64,000 bases of DNA from Thiorhodovibrio winogradskyi (GCF_036208045.1 NZ_CP121472.1:1065531-1129530), one strand, 5' to 3'. Positions 10,045-23,298 are shown, numbered from the stretch's first letter. The notes: generated by a model from the sequence alone, not told the origin. Numbers and translations: made by a program.

Positions 10045-11511
10045 ATGTGGACTCTTGGGCAGGCAGTGGCAAGTGCGGGAGGGCGTCTCGAGGGCGCCGA
10101 TGTGGCTTTCGACGGCGTGACCACCGACAGCCGTCAGGACTGTGAGGGGAAGCTCTTTGTTGCCCTGAGCGGCGAGCGCTTCGATGGTCACGACTATGTC
10201 GCCAAGGCGCTGGAGCGCGGCGCGGTGGCGGCCATGGTTTCCCGCCCGGTCGCGGCCGCGCTGCCGCAATGGATGGTGGATGATCCCCTGCTGGGGCTGG
10301 GCCGCCTGGGGGCCGCCTGGCGCGCAGGCTTCACAGGGCGGGTGATCGCCATCACGGGCAGTAATGGCAAGACCACTTGCAAGGAAATGACCGCGGCCAT
10401 TTGTCGTCAGGTCGGTTCCACACGCGCGACCGCCGGCAATCTGAACAACGCCATCGGCATGCCGCTGACTCTGCTCGCGGCGCGCGACGAGGACTTCCTG
10501 ATTCTTGAGATGGGTGCCAATCACCACGGTGAGATCGGCTATCTGAGCGGCATCGCCGCCCCCGACGTGGCGGTTATCACTAATGCCGGGCGTGCCCACC
10601 TCGAAGGCTTCGGCAGTCTGGAGGGTGTCGCGCACGCCAAAGGGGAAATTGCCTCGGGTGTGCGCGCCGACGGGACCTTCGCCTTCATGGCCGATGTGCC
10701 CTGGACGCCACTGTGGCGGGAACTGGCCGGTGGGCGTCGGCACATCGCCTTTGGCACCGGTCCGGGGGCCGAGTTGCGGGCTAATCCGGATTCCATTCGC
10801 ACGCGTTGGGACGAGGCGGGTTTTCGCACCCTGTTCGAGGCCTGTCTGCCGGGGTGGGAGGAGCCCTGCGAGATCGGCCTGGGACTCGCCGGGCGGCACA
10901 ATGTCAACAATGCGCTGGCAGCGATGGCCTTGGCGCTGGCCTTGGATGTGCCAGTGGATGCCATCGCCCACGGGCTCGCCTTGATGCAACCGGTGGCGCG
11001 GCGCCTGCAACCGCGCCTCACCGCCGAGGGCGTGCGCCTGATCGACGACAGCTACAACGCCAATCCCGACTCACTCGCGGCCGCGGTTGATGTGTTGGTG
11101 GATCTGCCGGGTCGCCATCTACTGGTGCTCGGGGATTTTGGTGAGCTTGGCCCCGATAGTGCCGCACTGCATGCCGACATGGGGCGGCGGGCGCGTGCGG
11201 CTGGAGTGGATCTATTGTTCGCGGTTGGTGACCTTGCTGGCCGGGCAGCCGCTGCCTTTGGTGAGGGCCTCGTGGCCGAAGCCGCTCCCACCGGCGCGGC
11301 GTTCGCATCGCAGGCCGAGTTGTTGCAAGCGCTGCGGGCGCGGCTGCGACCCGATGATGTGGTGTTGGTGAAAGGCTCGCGTCTCGCCGGCATGGATCGC
11401 ATTGCCGATGCCCTGTGCGCCGGTCCAAAGATGGATGGCCCAAGAATGGATGATGCGGCAATGGATGACTCGGAAACGGATGGACCCGCGATGGACCTGG
11501 AGGCGAACTAA
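10045..11511 (+). CDS. murF: UDP-MurNAc-pentapeptide synthetase MurF
   Basis: Adds D-Ala-D-Ala to complete UDP-MurNAc-pentapeptide. I chose the ATG at 10045 ([13 protein letters not shown]) rather than upstream in-frame codons, because it follows a GGGAGGA Shine-Dalgarno and matches the family N-terminus. It also begins just after the murE stop. Motifs: ATP loop [11 protein letters not shown] and [11 protein letters not shown]. 488 aa. The last ~25 residues are an odd Met-Asp-rich tail ([17 protein letters not shown]), absent from typical MurF and encoded by imperfect repeats. Confidence 0.94.
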   Translation: MWTLGQAVASAGGRLEGADVAFDGVTTDSRQDCEGKLFVALSGERFDGHDYVAKALERGAVAAMVSRPVAAALPQWMVDDPLLGLGRLGAAWRAGFTGRVIAITGSNGKTTCKEMTAAICRQVGSTRATAGNLNNAIGMPLTLLAARDEDFLILEMGANHHGEIGYLSGIAAPDVAVITNAGRAHLEGFGSLEGVAHAKGEIASGVRADGTFAFMADVPWTPLWRELAGGRRHIAFGTGPGAELRANPDSIRTRWDEAGFRTLFEACLPGWEEPCEIGLGLAGRHNVNNALAAMALALALDVPVDAIAHGLALMQPVARRLQPRLTAEGVRLIDDSYNANPDSLAAAVDVLVDLPGRHLLVLGDFGELGPDSAALHADMGRRARAAGVDLLFAVGDLAGRAAAAFGEGLVAEAAPTGAAFASQAELLQALRARLRPDDVVLVKGSRLAGMDRIADALCAGPKMDGPRMDDAAMDDSETDGPAMDLEAN

Positions 11512-11513
11512 AG

Positions 11514-12596
11514 ATGCTGTTGCTCTTGACCGACTGGCTAACGCAGTTTCACACCGGCTTTAATGTGTTCCGTTACCTGACGCTGCGCGGCATTCTGGGC
11601 GTGCTCACGGCCTTGGCCATCGCGCTGTTGGTCGGCCGACCACTGATCCGCTGGCTTGGCAGCTACAAAGTCGGACAGGTGGTGCGCGATGATGGGCCAA
11701 GCAGTCATCTCTCCAAGGCCGGCACCCCAACCATGGGTGGCACCTTGATTCTGGTTGCCATCGCCATTAGCACCCTGTTGTGGGCGGATCTCTCCAATCG
11801 CTTTGTCTGGGTGGTGCTGCTGACCACCCTGGCCTTCGGCGCCATCGGCTTCATCGACGACTATCGCAAGCTGGTGCTGCGCGACGCGCGCGGACTGCCG
11901 GCGCGCTACAAATACCTGCTGCAGACCCTCTTTGGACTGGCGGCGGCCTGTTATCTCTACTACTCGGCCATCAGTCCGCAGGAGACCGAGCTGCTGGTGC
12001 CCTATCTGAAGAATGTCGCCATTCAGCTGGGCCCTCTGTTCATTGTCTTTGCCTATCTGGTCATCGTCGGGGCGAGCAACGCGGTCAATCTCACCGACGG
12101 GCTTGATGGCCTGGCGGTGCTGCCAGCGGTGCTGGTGGCCGGCGGACTTGGCATCATGGTCTATGCGGCTGGTCATGCTGAAATCGCCAATTATCTGAAA
12201 ATCCCCCACATTCCCCAGGTCGGCGAGGTCGTGATCTTTTGTGGCGCCCTGGTGGGCTCGGGACTCGGTTTTCTGTGGTTCAACACTTACCCGGCGCAGG
12301 TGTTCATGGGCGACGTCGGTGCCTTGGCCCTGGGAGCCGCGCTCGGTGCCATTGCCGTGGTGGCCAAGCAGGAATTGGTGCTCTTCATCATGGGTGGCAT
12401 CTTCGTGCTCGAGACCCTGTCGGTGATGCTGCAGGTGGCCAGTTTCAAGCTGACCGGCAAGCGCATTTTCCGCATGGCGCCCCTGCATCACCACTACGAG
12501 CTCAAGGGCTGGCCCGAGCCGCGCGTGATTGTGCGCTTTTGGATTGTCACCGTGATTCTGGTCCTGATTGGCCTGGCGAGCCTGAAGATTCGATGA
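11514..12596 (+). CDS. mraY: Phospho-MurNAc-pentapeptide translocase MraY
   Basis: Integral membrane enzyme (360 aa, about ten membrane segments) transferring phospho-MurNAc-pentapeptide to undecaprenyl phosphate to form lipid I. Diagnostic motifs: FIDDYRKLV with the metal-binding aspartates, [13 protein letters not shown], and HHHYELKGW in the last cytoplasmic loop. Its stop codon overlaps the murD start. Confidence 0.97.
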   Translation: MLLLLTDWLTQFHTGFNVFRYLTLRGILGVLTALAIALLVGRPLIRWLGSYKVGQVVRDDGPSSHLSKAGTPTMGGTLILVAIAISTLLWADLSNRFVWVVLLTTLAFGAIGFIDDYRKLVLRDARGLPARYKYLLQTLFGLAAACYLYYSAISPQETELLVPYLKNVAIQLGPLFIVFAYLVIVGASNAVNLTDGLDGLAVLPAVLVAGGLGIMVYAAGHAEIANYLKIPHIPQVGEVVIFCGALVGSGLGFLWFNTYPAQVFMGDVGALALGAALGAIAVVAKQELVLFIMGGIFVLETLSVMLQVASFKLTGKRIFRMAPLHHHYELKGWPEPRVIVRFWIVTVILVLIGLASLKIR

Positions 12597-14035
12597 ACGC
12601 CAAGACTCCCAACAATGGGCCCAACAATGGGCCAAATAGTGGACCTAGCATCGGTGTTTTACCGCAACTGCCTGGCGCCCGGGTGCTGGTGGTTGGCCTG
12701 GGAGTCACCGGGCTCTCCTGCGTGCGCTATCTGACCAGCATTGGTTGTCAGGTCGCGATCACCGACAGCCGCGCTCATCCGCCGGGTGTTGATGCGCTGC
12801 GCGAGGGCTTGTCACAGTCCGGGCCAGATGTCGCCATGATGCTCGGCGGCTGGGATGCGGGCGCCTTTGCCGTCGCCGATCAGATCGTGATCAGCCCAGG
12901 GGTTTCCCTAAGCGACCTGCTGCCGTACTTTGGCGGAAGGGATATCCCGGTGTGCGGCGATATCGAGCTGTTTGCCCGCTCAGTGCCGGCGCCCGTGCTG
13001 GCCATCACTGGCTCCAATGGCAAAAGTACAGTGACCGAACTACTTGGCCAGATGGCGCGTGATGCTGGCATCAAGGTGGCGGTTGGCGGCAATCTTGGCA
13101 CTCCAGCGCTCGATTTGCTCGCGCCCAATGTTGAACTCTATGTGCTAGAACTCTCCAGCTTCCAACTTGAGACCACGGTTTCACTGCAACCGCGAGCGGC
13201 GGCTTTACTGAATCTCTCGGCCGATCATCTTGATCGCTATCCGGACTTGGCAACCTATGCCCAGGCCAAGCAGCGCATTTTTGCCGGTGCCGAGGCAGCC
13301 GTGGTCAACCGCGACGATGTCGCCTCGCGCGATCTGGCGATTGGCGTGCCCAGGGTGGTCAGTTTCGGCCTTGGGCCACCCGAAGGTGAACAAGACTGGG
13401 GCCTGCTGCCGGGCGAGGGCGATCAGGCGGCGGAACTCTGGATCAGTCGCGGGCCTCGGGCGCTCTTCCCTGCGCGCGAAGTGCGCATGGCCGGGGCGCA
13501 CAATCTCGCCAATGCGTTGGCCGCATTGACCTTGGGTGATCTTTGTGGGTTGCCACTGGCGCCCATGCGCGCGGCCGTGGCGGAATTTCCTGGCTTGCCC
13601 CATCGCTGCGTTCTGGTCGCTGAAGCCAGGGGCGTGCGCTGGATCGATGATTCCAAGGGCACCAATCCAGGCGCGACCATCGCGGCGCTCGAGGGTGTCG
13701 CGCGCGAACTGACGGGCGCGGGCAAGGTGGTTTTGATCGCTGGTGGTGACGGCAAGGGTGCTGATTTTTCTCTCCTGACGCAAACGCTGGCGCAAAGCGC
13801 GCGCGCGCTGGTGCTGATCGGCCGGGACGCACCGCTGCTAGAAGCCATCGCGCCGCCCGGCTTGCCAGTTGAGACAGCCGTGGATATGAAGGCAGCCGTC
13901 GCCAGTGCCGCCGAGCTGGCGCGGCCTGGTGACGCGGTGTTGCTCTCTCCAGCCTGCGCAAGTTTCGATATGTTTACTGATTATCGCCATCGCGGCCGAA
14001 TGTTCGCCGAGGCGGTGTTGAGGGTGGCGAAGTGA
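12593..14035 (+). CDS. murD: UDP-MurNAc-L-alanine--D-glutamate ligase MurD
   Basis: Adds D-glutamate to UDP-MurNAc-L-Ala. The reading frame is open far upstream inside mraY; I chose the ATG overlapping the mraY stop (ATGA). The product is 480 aa. It has an unusual Asn-Gly-Pro-rich N-terminal extension ([13 protein letters not shown]) before the Rossmann motif [15 protein letters not shown]. The ATP loop [11 protein letters not shown] and [17 protein letters not shown] are intact. The extension comes from a short DNA repeat. Confidence 0.95.
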   Translation: MNAKTPNNGPNNGPNSGPSIGVLPQLPGARVLVVGLGVTGLSCVRYLTSIGCQVAITDSRAHPPGVDALREGLSQSGPDVAMMLGGWDAGAFAVADQIVISPGVSLSDLLPYFGGRDIPVCGDIELFARSVPAPVLAITGSNGKSTVTELLGQMARDAGIKVAVGGNLGTPALDLLAPNVELYVLELSSFQLETTVSLQPRAAALLNLSADHLDRYPDLATYAQAKQRIFAGAEAAVVNRDDVASRDLAIGVPRVVSFGLGPPEGEQDWGLLPGEGDQAAELWISRGPRALFPAREVRMAGAHNLANALAALTLGDLCGLPLAPMRAAVAEFPGLPHRCVLVAEARGVRWIDDSKGTNPGATIAALEGVARELTGAGKVVLIAGGDGKGADFSLLTQTLAQSARALVLIGRDAPLLEAIAPPGLPVETAVDMKAAVASAAELARPGDAVLLSPACASFDMFTDYRHRGRMFAEAVLRVAK

Positions 14036-15306
14036 CGGCGCACGAGAGTATCGCAACGCCAGCCACGGGCGTGGGCACGGCTCCAGGCAAAGCGATGGTC
14101 GCGCTCGAGCGTATGCCGCGCATGCCGCGCAGTTGGCACACGCGTGTGGGTGCGACCCTCGCGCCAGTGGACTATCCGCTGCTGCTGGCCGTGGTCTTTT
14201 TGCTTGGCATGGGTTTTGTGATGGTTGCCTCGGCCTCCATGCCCATTGGTGCCCAGCCGCCGCATAACGAGCCGCTCCATTACCTGTATCGGCATCTCAT
14301 GGCGTTGGGTTTGGGCGCGGTGGCGGGCTTTGTTTGCTGGTGTCTGCCCGTGGTCTTCTGGCAGCGTGCCGGCCTTTGGCTGTTGCTCGGCGGGATGGGT
14401 CTGCTGGTCCTGGTGCTGATTCCTGGGGTGGGTTATAGCGTCAACGGGGCCACGCGCTGGATTCGCCTGGCCGGCTTCAATTTACAGCCCTCCGAATTGG
14501 TCAAGCTCTTTGCCGTGGTCTATCTGGCTGGCTATTTGGTGCGCTGTCCCCTGGCCGCTGGGCTGGAGGTGCGTCATGTGCTGCGCCCCTTGCTGCTGCT
14601 TGGCGCCGCGGGCGCCCTGGTCATGGCGCAGCCGGATTTCGGTACCGCCGCCGTGCTGCTGGCGACCGTGCTTGGGCTGCTGTTTCTGGGCGGTGCGCCG
14701 CTGAAGCATTTCGTGGTGCTGATCGCGCTGGTGTCCCTGGCGCTGGTCGCCCTCATTCTGTTCGAGCCCTATCGGCTCGAGCGGGTGACCTCCTTCATGA
14801 ATCCTTTCGCCGATCCCTTCAACAGTGGCTATCAGCTGAGTCAGGCGCTGATCGCCTTGGGGCGTGGCGAGTGGATTGGCGTCGGGCTCGGCAATGGCAT
14901 TCAGAAACAATACTTCCTGCCCGAGGCTCATACCGATTTTCTGCTCGCGGTCATTGGCGAGGAACTGGGCTTTGTCGGCTTCGCGGTCGTGATTGCCGCC
15001 TTGGGTTTTGTCACTTGGCGTGCCTTGGCCATAGGCGCGCGCGCGCACGAGATGGGCGAGGATTTTTCCTCCTATCTGGCCCATGGCATCGGCCTGCTGA
15101 TTGGCCTTCAGGCCTTTGTCAATGCCGGTGTCAATACCGGATTGCTGCCGACCAAGGGGTTGACCCTACCCTTCATGAGCTATGGCAGTAACTCCATCAT
15201 CGTCGCCATGATGAGTGCGGTCTTGCTGTTACGCCTCGATGCCGAGTTGCGGCGCAAGGCGCAGGAACCCAAACCCACGGGAGCAAACCAATGGCGCCGC
15301 GCATAG
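14032..15306 (+). CDS. ftsW: Septal peptidoglycan polymerase FtsW
   Basis: SEDS-family glycosyltransferase polymerising septal glycan strands from lipid II, working with FtsI. GTG start overlapping the murD stop. The 424 aa product has a cytoplasmic N-tail of about 45 residues, then ten membrane segments. SEDS signatures are present: NGATRWIRLAGFNLQPSEL and GIQKQYFLPEAHTDFLLAVI; the last membrane region holds the GLLPTKGLTLPFMSYG block. It ends 16 bp inside murG. Confidence 0.95.
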   Translation: MTAHESIATPATGVGTAPGKAMVALERMPRMPRSWHTRVGATLAPVDYPLLLAVVFLLGMGFVMVASASMPIGAQPPHNEPLHYLYRHLMALGLGAVAGFVCWCLPVVFWQRAGLWLLLGGMGLLVLVLIPGVGYSVNGATRWIRLAGFNLQPSELVKLFAVVYLAGYLVRCPLAAGLEVRHVLRPLLLLGAAGALVMAQPDFGTAAVLLATVLGLLFLGGAPLKHFVVLIALVSLALVALILFEPYRLERVTSFMNPFADPFNSGYQLSQALIALGRGEWIGVGLGNGIQKQYFLPEAHTDFLLAVIGEELGFVGFAVVIAALGFVTWRALAIGARAHEMGEDFSSYLAHGIGLLIGLQAFVNAGVNTGLLPTKGLTLPFMSYGSNSIIVAMMSAVLLLRLDAELRRKAQEPKPTGANQWRRA

Positions 15307-16397
15307 CCGTGATGGCCGGTGGCACCGGCGGTCATGTCTTTCCTGCGCTGGCGGTCGCGCACGAACTGCGCGCGCGTGGCGCCGAGCCTTTCTGGATGGG
15401 CACCCGTGCCGGGTTGGAAGCCCGCCTGGTGCCCGAGCATGGCTTTGAGATCGAATGGTTGCGGGTGCAAGGGCTGCGCGGCAAGGGCATGAAGACACTG
15501 GCGATGGCGCCCTGGCGGCTGATGGTCGCGCTGCGCGAGGCTGGGCAGGTGTTGCGCCGGCGGACGCCCGATCTGGTGCTCGGCATGGGCGGTTTCGTTT
15601 CTGGCCCCGGTGGACTCATGGCCTGGCGGCAGGGACGGCGGCTGGTGATTCAAGAACAAAACAGCGTGCCAGGCATGACCAATCAATGGCTCGCGCGCCT
15701 AGCTGATCGGGTGTTCGAGGGCTTTCCCGGCAGCTTCCACGTGGCACGCGCGGCCATTACCAGCGGCAATCCGCTGCGCGCCGAGATTGCCGCCCTGCCG
15801 CCGCCGGCCGAGCGTTGGGCCGGCCGCCTGGCGGAAGCCGGGAGCCAGAAACTCGGGACGCGCGCGCGGCTTTTTGTGCTCGGTGGCTCCTTGGGAGCGC
15901 GCGCTTTGAATCAAATGGTGCCCCAGGCACTGGCCCGGTTGCCGGAGGCCTTGCGCCCCGAGGTGCGCCACCAGGCGGGCGAGCGAACCCTGGGCCTGGC
16001 CCAACAGGCCTATCGCGAGGCGGGTGTGCGGGCCGATATCCAGCCCTTTGTCACCGACATGGCCGAGGCCTATGCCTGGGCGGATCTGATGATTTGCCGC
16101 GCCGGCGCGCTGACAGTGGCGGAAATCGCCGCTGTTGGCGTGCCAGCCATCTTTGTGCCTTTTCCCTATGCGGTCGACAATCATCAGGTCGGCAATGCCG
16201 AGTATCTGGTCAGGGCGGGTGCGGCCAATCTGCTTTTGGAATCGGACCTGAGTGCCGAGACCCTGGCTGGGCCGCTCAAGGTGCTGCTGGCCGACCCCGC
16301 CCGGCGCCTGAAGATGGCCGAGGCGGCGCGTGCCAAGGCCAGGCCTGATGCCGCCGCGCGCATTGCCGATGCTTGCATGGAGCTGGTCGCGTCATGA
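15291..16397 (+). CDS. murG: UDP-GlcNAc transferase MurG
   Basis: Peripheral inner-membrane GT28 enzyme converting lipid I to lipid II. 368 aa. The N-terminal glycine-rich loop [17 protein letters not shown] and the C-terminal nucleotide-binding block [20 protein letters not shown] are diagnostic. The second half of the fold also shows [14 protein letters not shown]. Overlaps ftsW at its start and murC at its end. Confidence 0.96.
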   Translation: MAPRIAVMAGGTGGHVFPALAVAHELRARGAEPFWMGTRAGLEARLVPEHGFEIEWLRVQGLRGKGMKTLAMAPWRLMVALREAGQVLRRRTPDLVLGMGGFVSGPGGLMAWRQGRRLVIQEQNSVPGMTNQWLARLADRVFEGFPGSFHVARAAITSGNPLRAEIAALPPPAERWAGRLAEAGSQKLGTRARLFVLGGSLGARALNQMVPQALARLPEALRPEVRHQAGERTLGLAQQAYREAGVRADIQPFVTDMAEAYAWADLMICRAGALTVAEIAAVGVPAIFVPFPYAVDNHQVGNAEYLVRAGAANLLLESDLSAETLAGPLKVLLADPARRLKMAEAARAKARPDAAARIADACMELVAS

Positions 16398-17919
16398 TCT
16401 GGCCGAATCCCATCACACTGGAACCGGCGGCGGGCATCAAGCAGGGGGCCATTGATCCGTCCCCCCTTGATCCGTCCCCCATCGATCAGTCCCATACCGC
16501 CGCCAGCATGGGGCGCATCCGGCGGCTGCATTTCGTCGGCATCGGCGGAGCCGGCATGAGCGGAATTGCCGAGCTGATGCTGACCTTGGGCTATCAGGTG
16601 CAGGGCTCCGATCGCCGACGCGGTGCCGTGACCGAGCGGCTGGAGCGCCTGGGTGCGGCAGTGTTCGTCGGGCATCGCGCCGAGCAGGTCCGTGGCGTGG
16701 ATGCCGTGGTGGTGTCATCCGCCATCGATACCGAGAACCCCGAGCTGGAAGCCGCGCGTGCCGCGCGCGTGCCCATTGTGCGGCGCGCCGAGATGCTGGC
16801 CGAGCTGATGCGTTTTTATTATGGCGTGGCCGTGGCCGGAACCCATGGCAAGACCACCACCACTAGCCTAATTGCCAGTATTTTCGGCGAGGCCGGGCTG
16901 GATCCGACCTTTGTCATTGGCGGTCTGCTCAACAGCGCCGGCAGTCACGCGCGCCTTGGCAGCAGCAAATTCCTGATTGCCGAGGCCGACGAGAGCGATG
17001 CCTCCTTCCTGCTGCTGCAGCCGATGATGGCCGTGGTGACCAATATCGATGCCGATCACATGATCACCTATGGCAACGATTTTTCCCGCCTGCGAGCGAC
17101 CTTCGTCGAGTTTCTGCACCATCTGCCTTTCTATGGTCTGGCGGTCTTGTGCGCCGATGATCCCCAGGTCGCCGCCGTGCAGTCGGAGTTGGCGCGCCCG
17201 GTGCGTACCTATGGCACGGGCGCCGGCGCTGATCTGCGGGCACTGGACATCCGCCCCCAGCAAGGCGCGCGCATGGATTTTCGTGTACAGGATCGGGATT
17301 CTGGGCTCGACTTACCGGTCGAGCTGAATCTGCCCGGTCAGCACAATGTGCTCAATGCGCTGGCGGCCATTGCCGTGGCCCTGGAGCATCAGGTCGCGCC
17401 CGAGGCGATTCAGACCGCGCTGGCGCGCTTTCAGGGAATCGGTCGTCGCTTTGTCGTCAGCGAGGTCACCACATCCGACGGCCATCGGATCACCCTGGTG
17501 GATGACTATGGCCATCATCCGCGCGAGCTGGCGGCAACCCTGACGGCCATTCGTCAGGGCTGGCCCGGCCGGCGCCTGCTGTTGGTGTTCCAGCCGCATC
17601 GCTATTCGCGCACCCTTGAGCAGTTCGACGACTTCGTCCAGGTTCTTTCAAGCGTGGATGTGCTTGTTCTGTGCGAGGTCTATCCAGCCGGCGAACAACC
17701 GCTGCCAGGAGCTGACGGGCGCGGTCTGAGCCGTTCCATTCGCGCTCGTGGTCAGGTGGATCCGGTGTTTGTGCCCGATCTTGACGAAGTGCCCGACGTG
17801 CTTGCGCATCTGCTCGAAGAGGGCGACATGGTGCTGGTCAGTGGCGCCGGCGACATTGGCGCGTTGGCCGCGCGCCTGCCGCGGGTGTTGGCGGGCGAGC
17901 CAGCGCGGGGAGAGGGGAC

Positions 17920-17923
<4 letters not shown>
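16394..17923 (+). CDS. murC: UDP-MurNAc--L-alanine ligase MurC
   Basis: First amino-acid ligase of the peptidoglycan precursor pathway. Start placed at the ATG overlapping the murG stop (509 aa). The conserved domain begins at [17 protein letters not shown], so an alternative start is the ATG at 16508 (471 aa), which would remove a repetitive extension, [13 protein letters not shown]. Motifs: [22 protein letters not shown] and [11 protein letters not shown]. The extension resembles the low-complexity ends of murF and murD. Confidence 0.94.
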
Positions 17924-19751
<1,828 letters not shown>

Positions 19752-19762
19752 CCAAAATACTC

Positions 19763-20632
19763 ATGGTCAATCCCGCGGACCCCAAGCACTACAGCCTGAT
19801 CGCGGCCACTCTCAGGCGCGATGCTCCCAGCCGCCAAATGCGTCTGGGCGTGACCACCGAGACGCTGCTGCTGCGCCTGTTCGTGGCACTGTCGCTGATG
19901 ATCTCGCTGGCCGCGATCCTGTGGCTGGCGGCGGAGTGGGAGCCGCGCATCTTGCCCATTCGGGTCATCACCGTGGATGGCGAGATGCGCAGCCTTTCGC
20001 GTCAGGCACTGCAGGAGCGAGTGGCCAGTCACCTGACCGGCGGCATTCTGTCGCAGGATCTCGGGGCCCTGCGCGAGCGGGTCGAGGCCTTGCCCTGGGT
20101 CAAGGGGGCGAGCCTGCGGCGGGTGTGGCCGGATCGGTTGATTCTCGAAGTAAGCGAACATGAGGCGGTGGCCCGCTGGGGTGAAGATGGTTTGGTGACG
20201 CGAGAGGGGGTGATTTTCCATCCCCAGGACCGTCGGGTTCCGGCCGGATTGCCGCGTCTGTCGGGTGCGGATGAGCGAGCCGTGGAGGTGGTCGACCGAC
20301 TGCTGCTGTGGCAGCCGCGCCTCGCCGACCTCGGCCTGTTGATTGACGCGCTTGAGTGCGACCGCCGCGGCGACTGGACACTGGAGCTGCTCGGCGGGCC
20401 GGTGCTGCATTTTGGCACCGAGCAACTCGAGCGGCGCCTGACCCGGCTGCTGGCGACTTTTCCGCGCATCGAGGCAGTGGCGGTGCCGGAGCGTATCGAT
20501 CTGCGCTACAGCAATGGTCTCGCGGTGCTTTGGCAAAGGGGCAGTGGACATAGCGACAGAGAGCCCACCGACAGGGAAAGCGATTTCCATGCCCGGGGAA
20601 AGCGCATGGCGGCACTCAACGAACAGCGATAG
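19763..20632 (+). CDS. ftsQ: Cell division protein FtsQ
   Basis: Bitopic divisome protein with a cytoplasmic tail, one membrane segment (about residues 38-57), a POTRA domain (starting about RVITVDGEMRSLSRQALQ) and a beta domain. The POTRA domain leads into the conserved LPWVKGASLRRVWPDRL block, where the Trp-Pro is typical. 289 aa. Binds FtsL/FtsB in the family. A run of charged, poorly conserved residues forms the C-terminus. Confidence 0.93.
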   Translation: MVNPADPKHYSLIAATLRRDAPSRQMRLGVTTETLLLRLFVALSLMISLAAILWLAAEWEPRILPIRVITVDGEMRSLSRQALQERVASHLTGGILSQDLGALRERVEALPWVKGASLRRVWPDRLILEVSEHEAVARWGEDGLVTREGVIFHPQDRRVPAGLPRLSGADERAVEVVDRLLLWQPRLADLGLLIDALECDRRGDWTLELLGGPVLHFGTEQLERRLTRLLATFPRIEAVAVPERIDLRYSNGLAVLWQRGSGHSDREPTDRESDFHARGKRMAALNEQR

Positions 20633-20642
20633 AGCACAGGTT

Positions 20643-21872
20643 ATGGCAAGACGCAGAGAAAATTTAGTGGTGGGGCTCGACATTGGCACCTCGAAGGTGG
20701 CGGCCCTGGTTGGGGAGATCAAAGCCGATGACAGCATCGAGATCGTGGGCCTTGGCTTGCATCCCTCGCGCGGGCTCAAAAAAGGTGTGGTGGTGGACAT
20801 CGAGTCAACGGTCCAGTCCATTCAGCGCGCGATTGAGGAAGCTGAGTTGATGGCTGGATGCGAGATTCATTCCGTGCATGCGGGCATCTCCGGCAGCCAT
20901 ATTGGCAGCCGCAATTCCGATGGGGTCACCGCGATCAAGGAACATGAAGTCAACCAGGGCGATATTGATCGGGTCATAGACGCCGCGCGCGCGGTGCCCA
21001 TACCGGCGGATCAGAAAATTCTCCACATCCTGCCGCAGGAGTTCATCATCGACAATCAGGAAGGCATCCGCGAGCCCGTGGGTATGTGTGGTGTACGCTT
21101 GGAAGCAAGGGTGCACATCATCACAGGTGCGGTCAGTGCCGCCCAAAATATTGTCAAGTGCATTCGTCGCTGCGGCTTGGAAGTCGATGACCTGGTGCTC
21201 GATCAGCTCAGTTCGAGCTATTCAGTGCTGACCGAGGACGAAAAGGAACTCGGTGTCTGCCTTATCGACATGGGTGGCGGCACCACTGACATGGCTGTCT
21301 TTACCGATGGCGCCATTCGCCACACAGCCGTGGTGCCCATCGCCGGCGATCAAGTGACCAACGACATCGCGGTGGCGCTGCGCACGCCCATTCATCACGC
21401 CGAATCCATCAAGATCAGCCACGGCTGTGCTCAATGCGATGCCGCTAGCAAGGAGAGTATCGAGGTGCCAAGTATCGGTGACCGGCCCGCGCGCCAGCTT
21501 TCCCATCACACTCTGGCCAATGTGGTTGAGCCGCGCTACGAAGAATTGCTCGGCCTGCTTCAGGGAGAGCTGCGCCGCAGCGGCTTCGAGGACATGGTCC
21601 CGGGCGGCGTGGTGCTGACCGGCGGCAGCGCCAAGATGCAGGGGCTGGTGGAATTGGCCGAGGATGTGTTTCGCATGCCGGTGCGCATTGGTGTCCCCCA
21701 GTATTTCACCGGGCTTGAGGACCGCATGCGCGACCCTGTCTACGCCAGTGGCGTTGGGCTGCTCATCTACGCCAAGCAGCACAGATTCGAGGCCCATCCC
21801 GAGTATCGCGAGACGCGGGGGATCGGTGCTGCCTGGCATAAATTCCGCTCATGGCTGAGCGGCGATCTCTAG
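20643..21872 (+). CDS. ftsA: Cell division protein FtsA
   Basis: Actin-like ATPase tethering FtsZ to the membrane. Start chosen at MARRRENLVVGLDIGTSKV, because the frame's upstream extension overlaps ftsQ and does not match the family. 409 aa. The phosphate-1 loop VVGLDIGTSKVAALVGE, phosphate-2 IDMGGGTTDMAVF and adenosine loop GGVVLTGGSAKMQGL are intact. The C-terminal amphipathic tip (AAWHKFRSWLSGDL) is the membrane-targeting sequence. Confidence 0.96.
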   Translation: MARRRENLVVGLDIGTSKVAALVGEIKADDSIEIVGLGLHPSRGLKKGVVVDIESTVQSIQRAIEEAELMAGCEIHSVHAGISGSHIGSRNSDGVTAIKEHEVNQGDIDRVIDAARAVPIPADQKILHILPQEFIIDNQEGIREPVGMCGVRLEARVHIITGAVSAAQNIVKCIRRCGLEVDDLVLDQLSSSYSVLTEDEKELGVCLIDMGGGTTDMAVFTDGAIRHTAVVPIAGDQVTNDIAVALRTPIHHAESIKISHGCAQCDAASKESIEVPSIGDRPARQLSHHTLANVVEPRYEELLGLLQGELRRSGFEDMVPGGVVLTGGSAKMQGLVELAEDVFRMPVRIGVPQYFTGLEDRMRDPVYASGVGLLIYAKQHRFEAHPEYRETRGIGAAWHKFRSWLSGDL

Positions 21873-21953
21873 TATTGATCGCTATCACGGCGGTCGTTTC
21901 AGGACATGACAGCTTCCATCCCTATTACATGACCAGAAATCAGGAGAACTGCA

Positions 21954-23123
21954 ATGACTTTTGAACTGATAGATGCCCAGACCCAAACTGCCGTGATTCG
22001 CGTGATCGGTATTGGCGGCGGAGGCGGGAATGCCGTCAATCACATGGTGGCTTCGGATATCGAAGGAGTGGAGTTTATCTGCGCCAACACCGATGCGCAG
22101 GCACTCGAAAGCTCCAATGTCAAAACCATTTTGCAGCTTGGCAACGACATCACCAAGGGCCTGGGCGCTGGTGCCGATCCACAGGTCGGGCGCACCGCGG
22201 CAGAGGAAGACCGTGAACGCATTAAGGACGCTCTCGAAGGGGCCGACATGGTGTTTATCACCGCGGGCATGGGTGGAGGCACAGGCACTGGAGCTGCTCC
22301 CGTGGTCGCACAGATCGCGCGCGAGCTTGGAATACTCACCGTTGCCGTGGTCACCAAACCTTTTCCTTTCGAAGGTGGTAAAAGGCGCAAGGTGGCGGAC
22401 GCGGGTATCGAGGAGCTGGCCAAATCAGTCGATTCCCTGATCACCATACCCAACGAGAAACTACTGGCTGTGCTCGGTAAGGACATGAGCCTGCTTGACG
22501 CCTTCAGTGCCGCGAATGATGTGTTGCGCAACGCCACTCAGGGCATCGCCGAGCTAATCACGCGCCCTGGTCTGATTAACGTCGACTTTGCCGATGTCAA
22601 GACGGTGATGTCGGAAATGGGCGTGGCCATGATGGGCACGGGGGCGGCAAGTGGTGACGAGCGTGCGCGCGAAGCCGCGGAAGCCGCCATCAACAGCCCC
22701 CTGCTCGAGGATATCGATCTGTCCGGCGCGCGCGGCATTCTGGTCAATATTACAGCCGGCAGCTCTTTGACCATCGGTGAATTCACCGAGGTTGGCGATA
22801 CCGTGCGGGATTTCGCGGACGATGACGCCACTGTCGTGGTTGGCACCGTCATTGACACCAGTATGGACAAGGAAATGCGCGTCACCGTGGTCGCCACCGG
22901 GCTTGGTGCTCGCGCCGCCGCGCAGGCTGAACAGCCAAAGATGCGTCTGGTGTCCAACGAACCTGACCGCGGCATGGCACCGGATTACCGGGACATGGAC
23001 CAACCGGCTTACATTCGCAACAAGCGTGCGGCGGCCAACGCTGCCGCTGCCGAAGGAGGGTCGGCGGCGGCCGATCTGGATTATCTCGACATCCCGGCCT
23101 TCCTGCGCCGACAGGCGGATTGA
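21954..23123 (+). CDS. ftsZ: Cell division protein FtsZ
   Basis: Tubulin-like GTPase forming the Z ring. 389 aa with an AGGAGAA Shine-Dalgarno. The GTP signature GGGTGTGAAPVVA, the T7 loop NVDFADVK and the C-terminal conserved peptide LDYLDIPAFLRRQAD, which binds FtsA/ZipA in the family, are all present. An 81-bp gap after ftsA allows a separate promoter. Last gene of the dcw cluster proper. Confidence 0.97.
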   Translation: MTFELIDAQTQTAVIRVIGIGGGGGNAVNHMVASDIEGVEFICANTDAQALESSNVKTILQLGNDITKGLGAGADPQVGRTAAEEDRERIKDALEGADMVFITAGMGGGTGTGAAPVVAQIARELGILTVAVVTKPFPFEGGKRRKVADAGIEELAKSVDSLITIPNEKLLAVLGKDMSLLDAFSAANDVLRNATQGIAELITRPGLINVDFADVKTVMSEMGVAMMGTGAASGDERAREAAEAAINSPLLEDIDLSGARGILVNITAGSSLTIGEFTEVGDTVRDFADDDATVVVGTVIDTSMDKEMRVTVVATGLGARAAAQAEQPKMRLVSNEPDRGMAPDYRDMDQPAYIRNKRAAANAAAAEGGSAAADLDYLDIPAFLRRQAD

Positions 23124-23266
23124 ATCCCATGCATCGGATTGAGCAAAGGGAGGCATTGCCGACGCGGCATCGTCAATGATGTCGCGCCGCACCCTTTGAC
23201 CGAGGCGCCGAGTCCAAAGGATCCTGGACGCTCAAACTACCGTTATGCTTGAGGGTAAGGGCCTAG

Positions 23267-23298
23267 AACGCCTGAAAAACTAGTAAGGCGTTGTTTTT
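23267..23298 (+). terminator. Possible terminator after ftsZ
   Basis: Stem AACGCCT (23267-23273) / AGGCGTT (23286-23292) with a 12-nt loop, followed by GTTTTTG. Seven pairs and a five-T run make a moderate rho-independent terminator about 145 bp after ftsZ. Confidence 0.45.

Noticed and set aside
11538-12635. 365-codon frame opposite mraY, rich in His and Gln
   Set aside because: Composition is what the complement of a membrane-protein gene gives.
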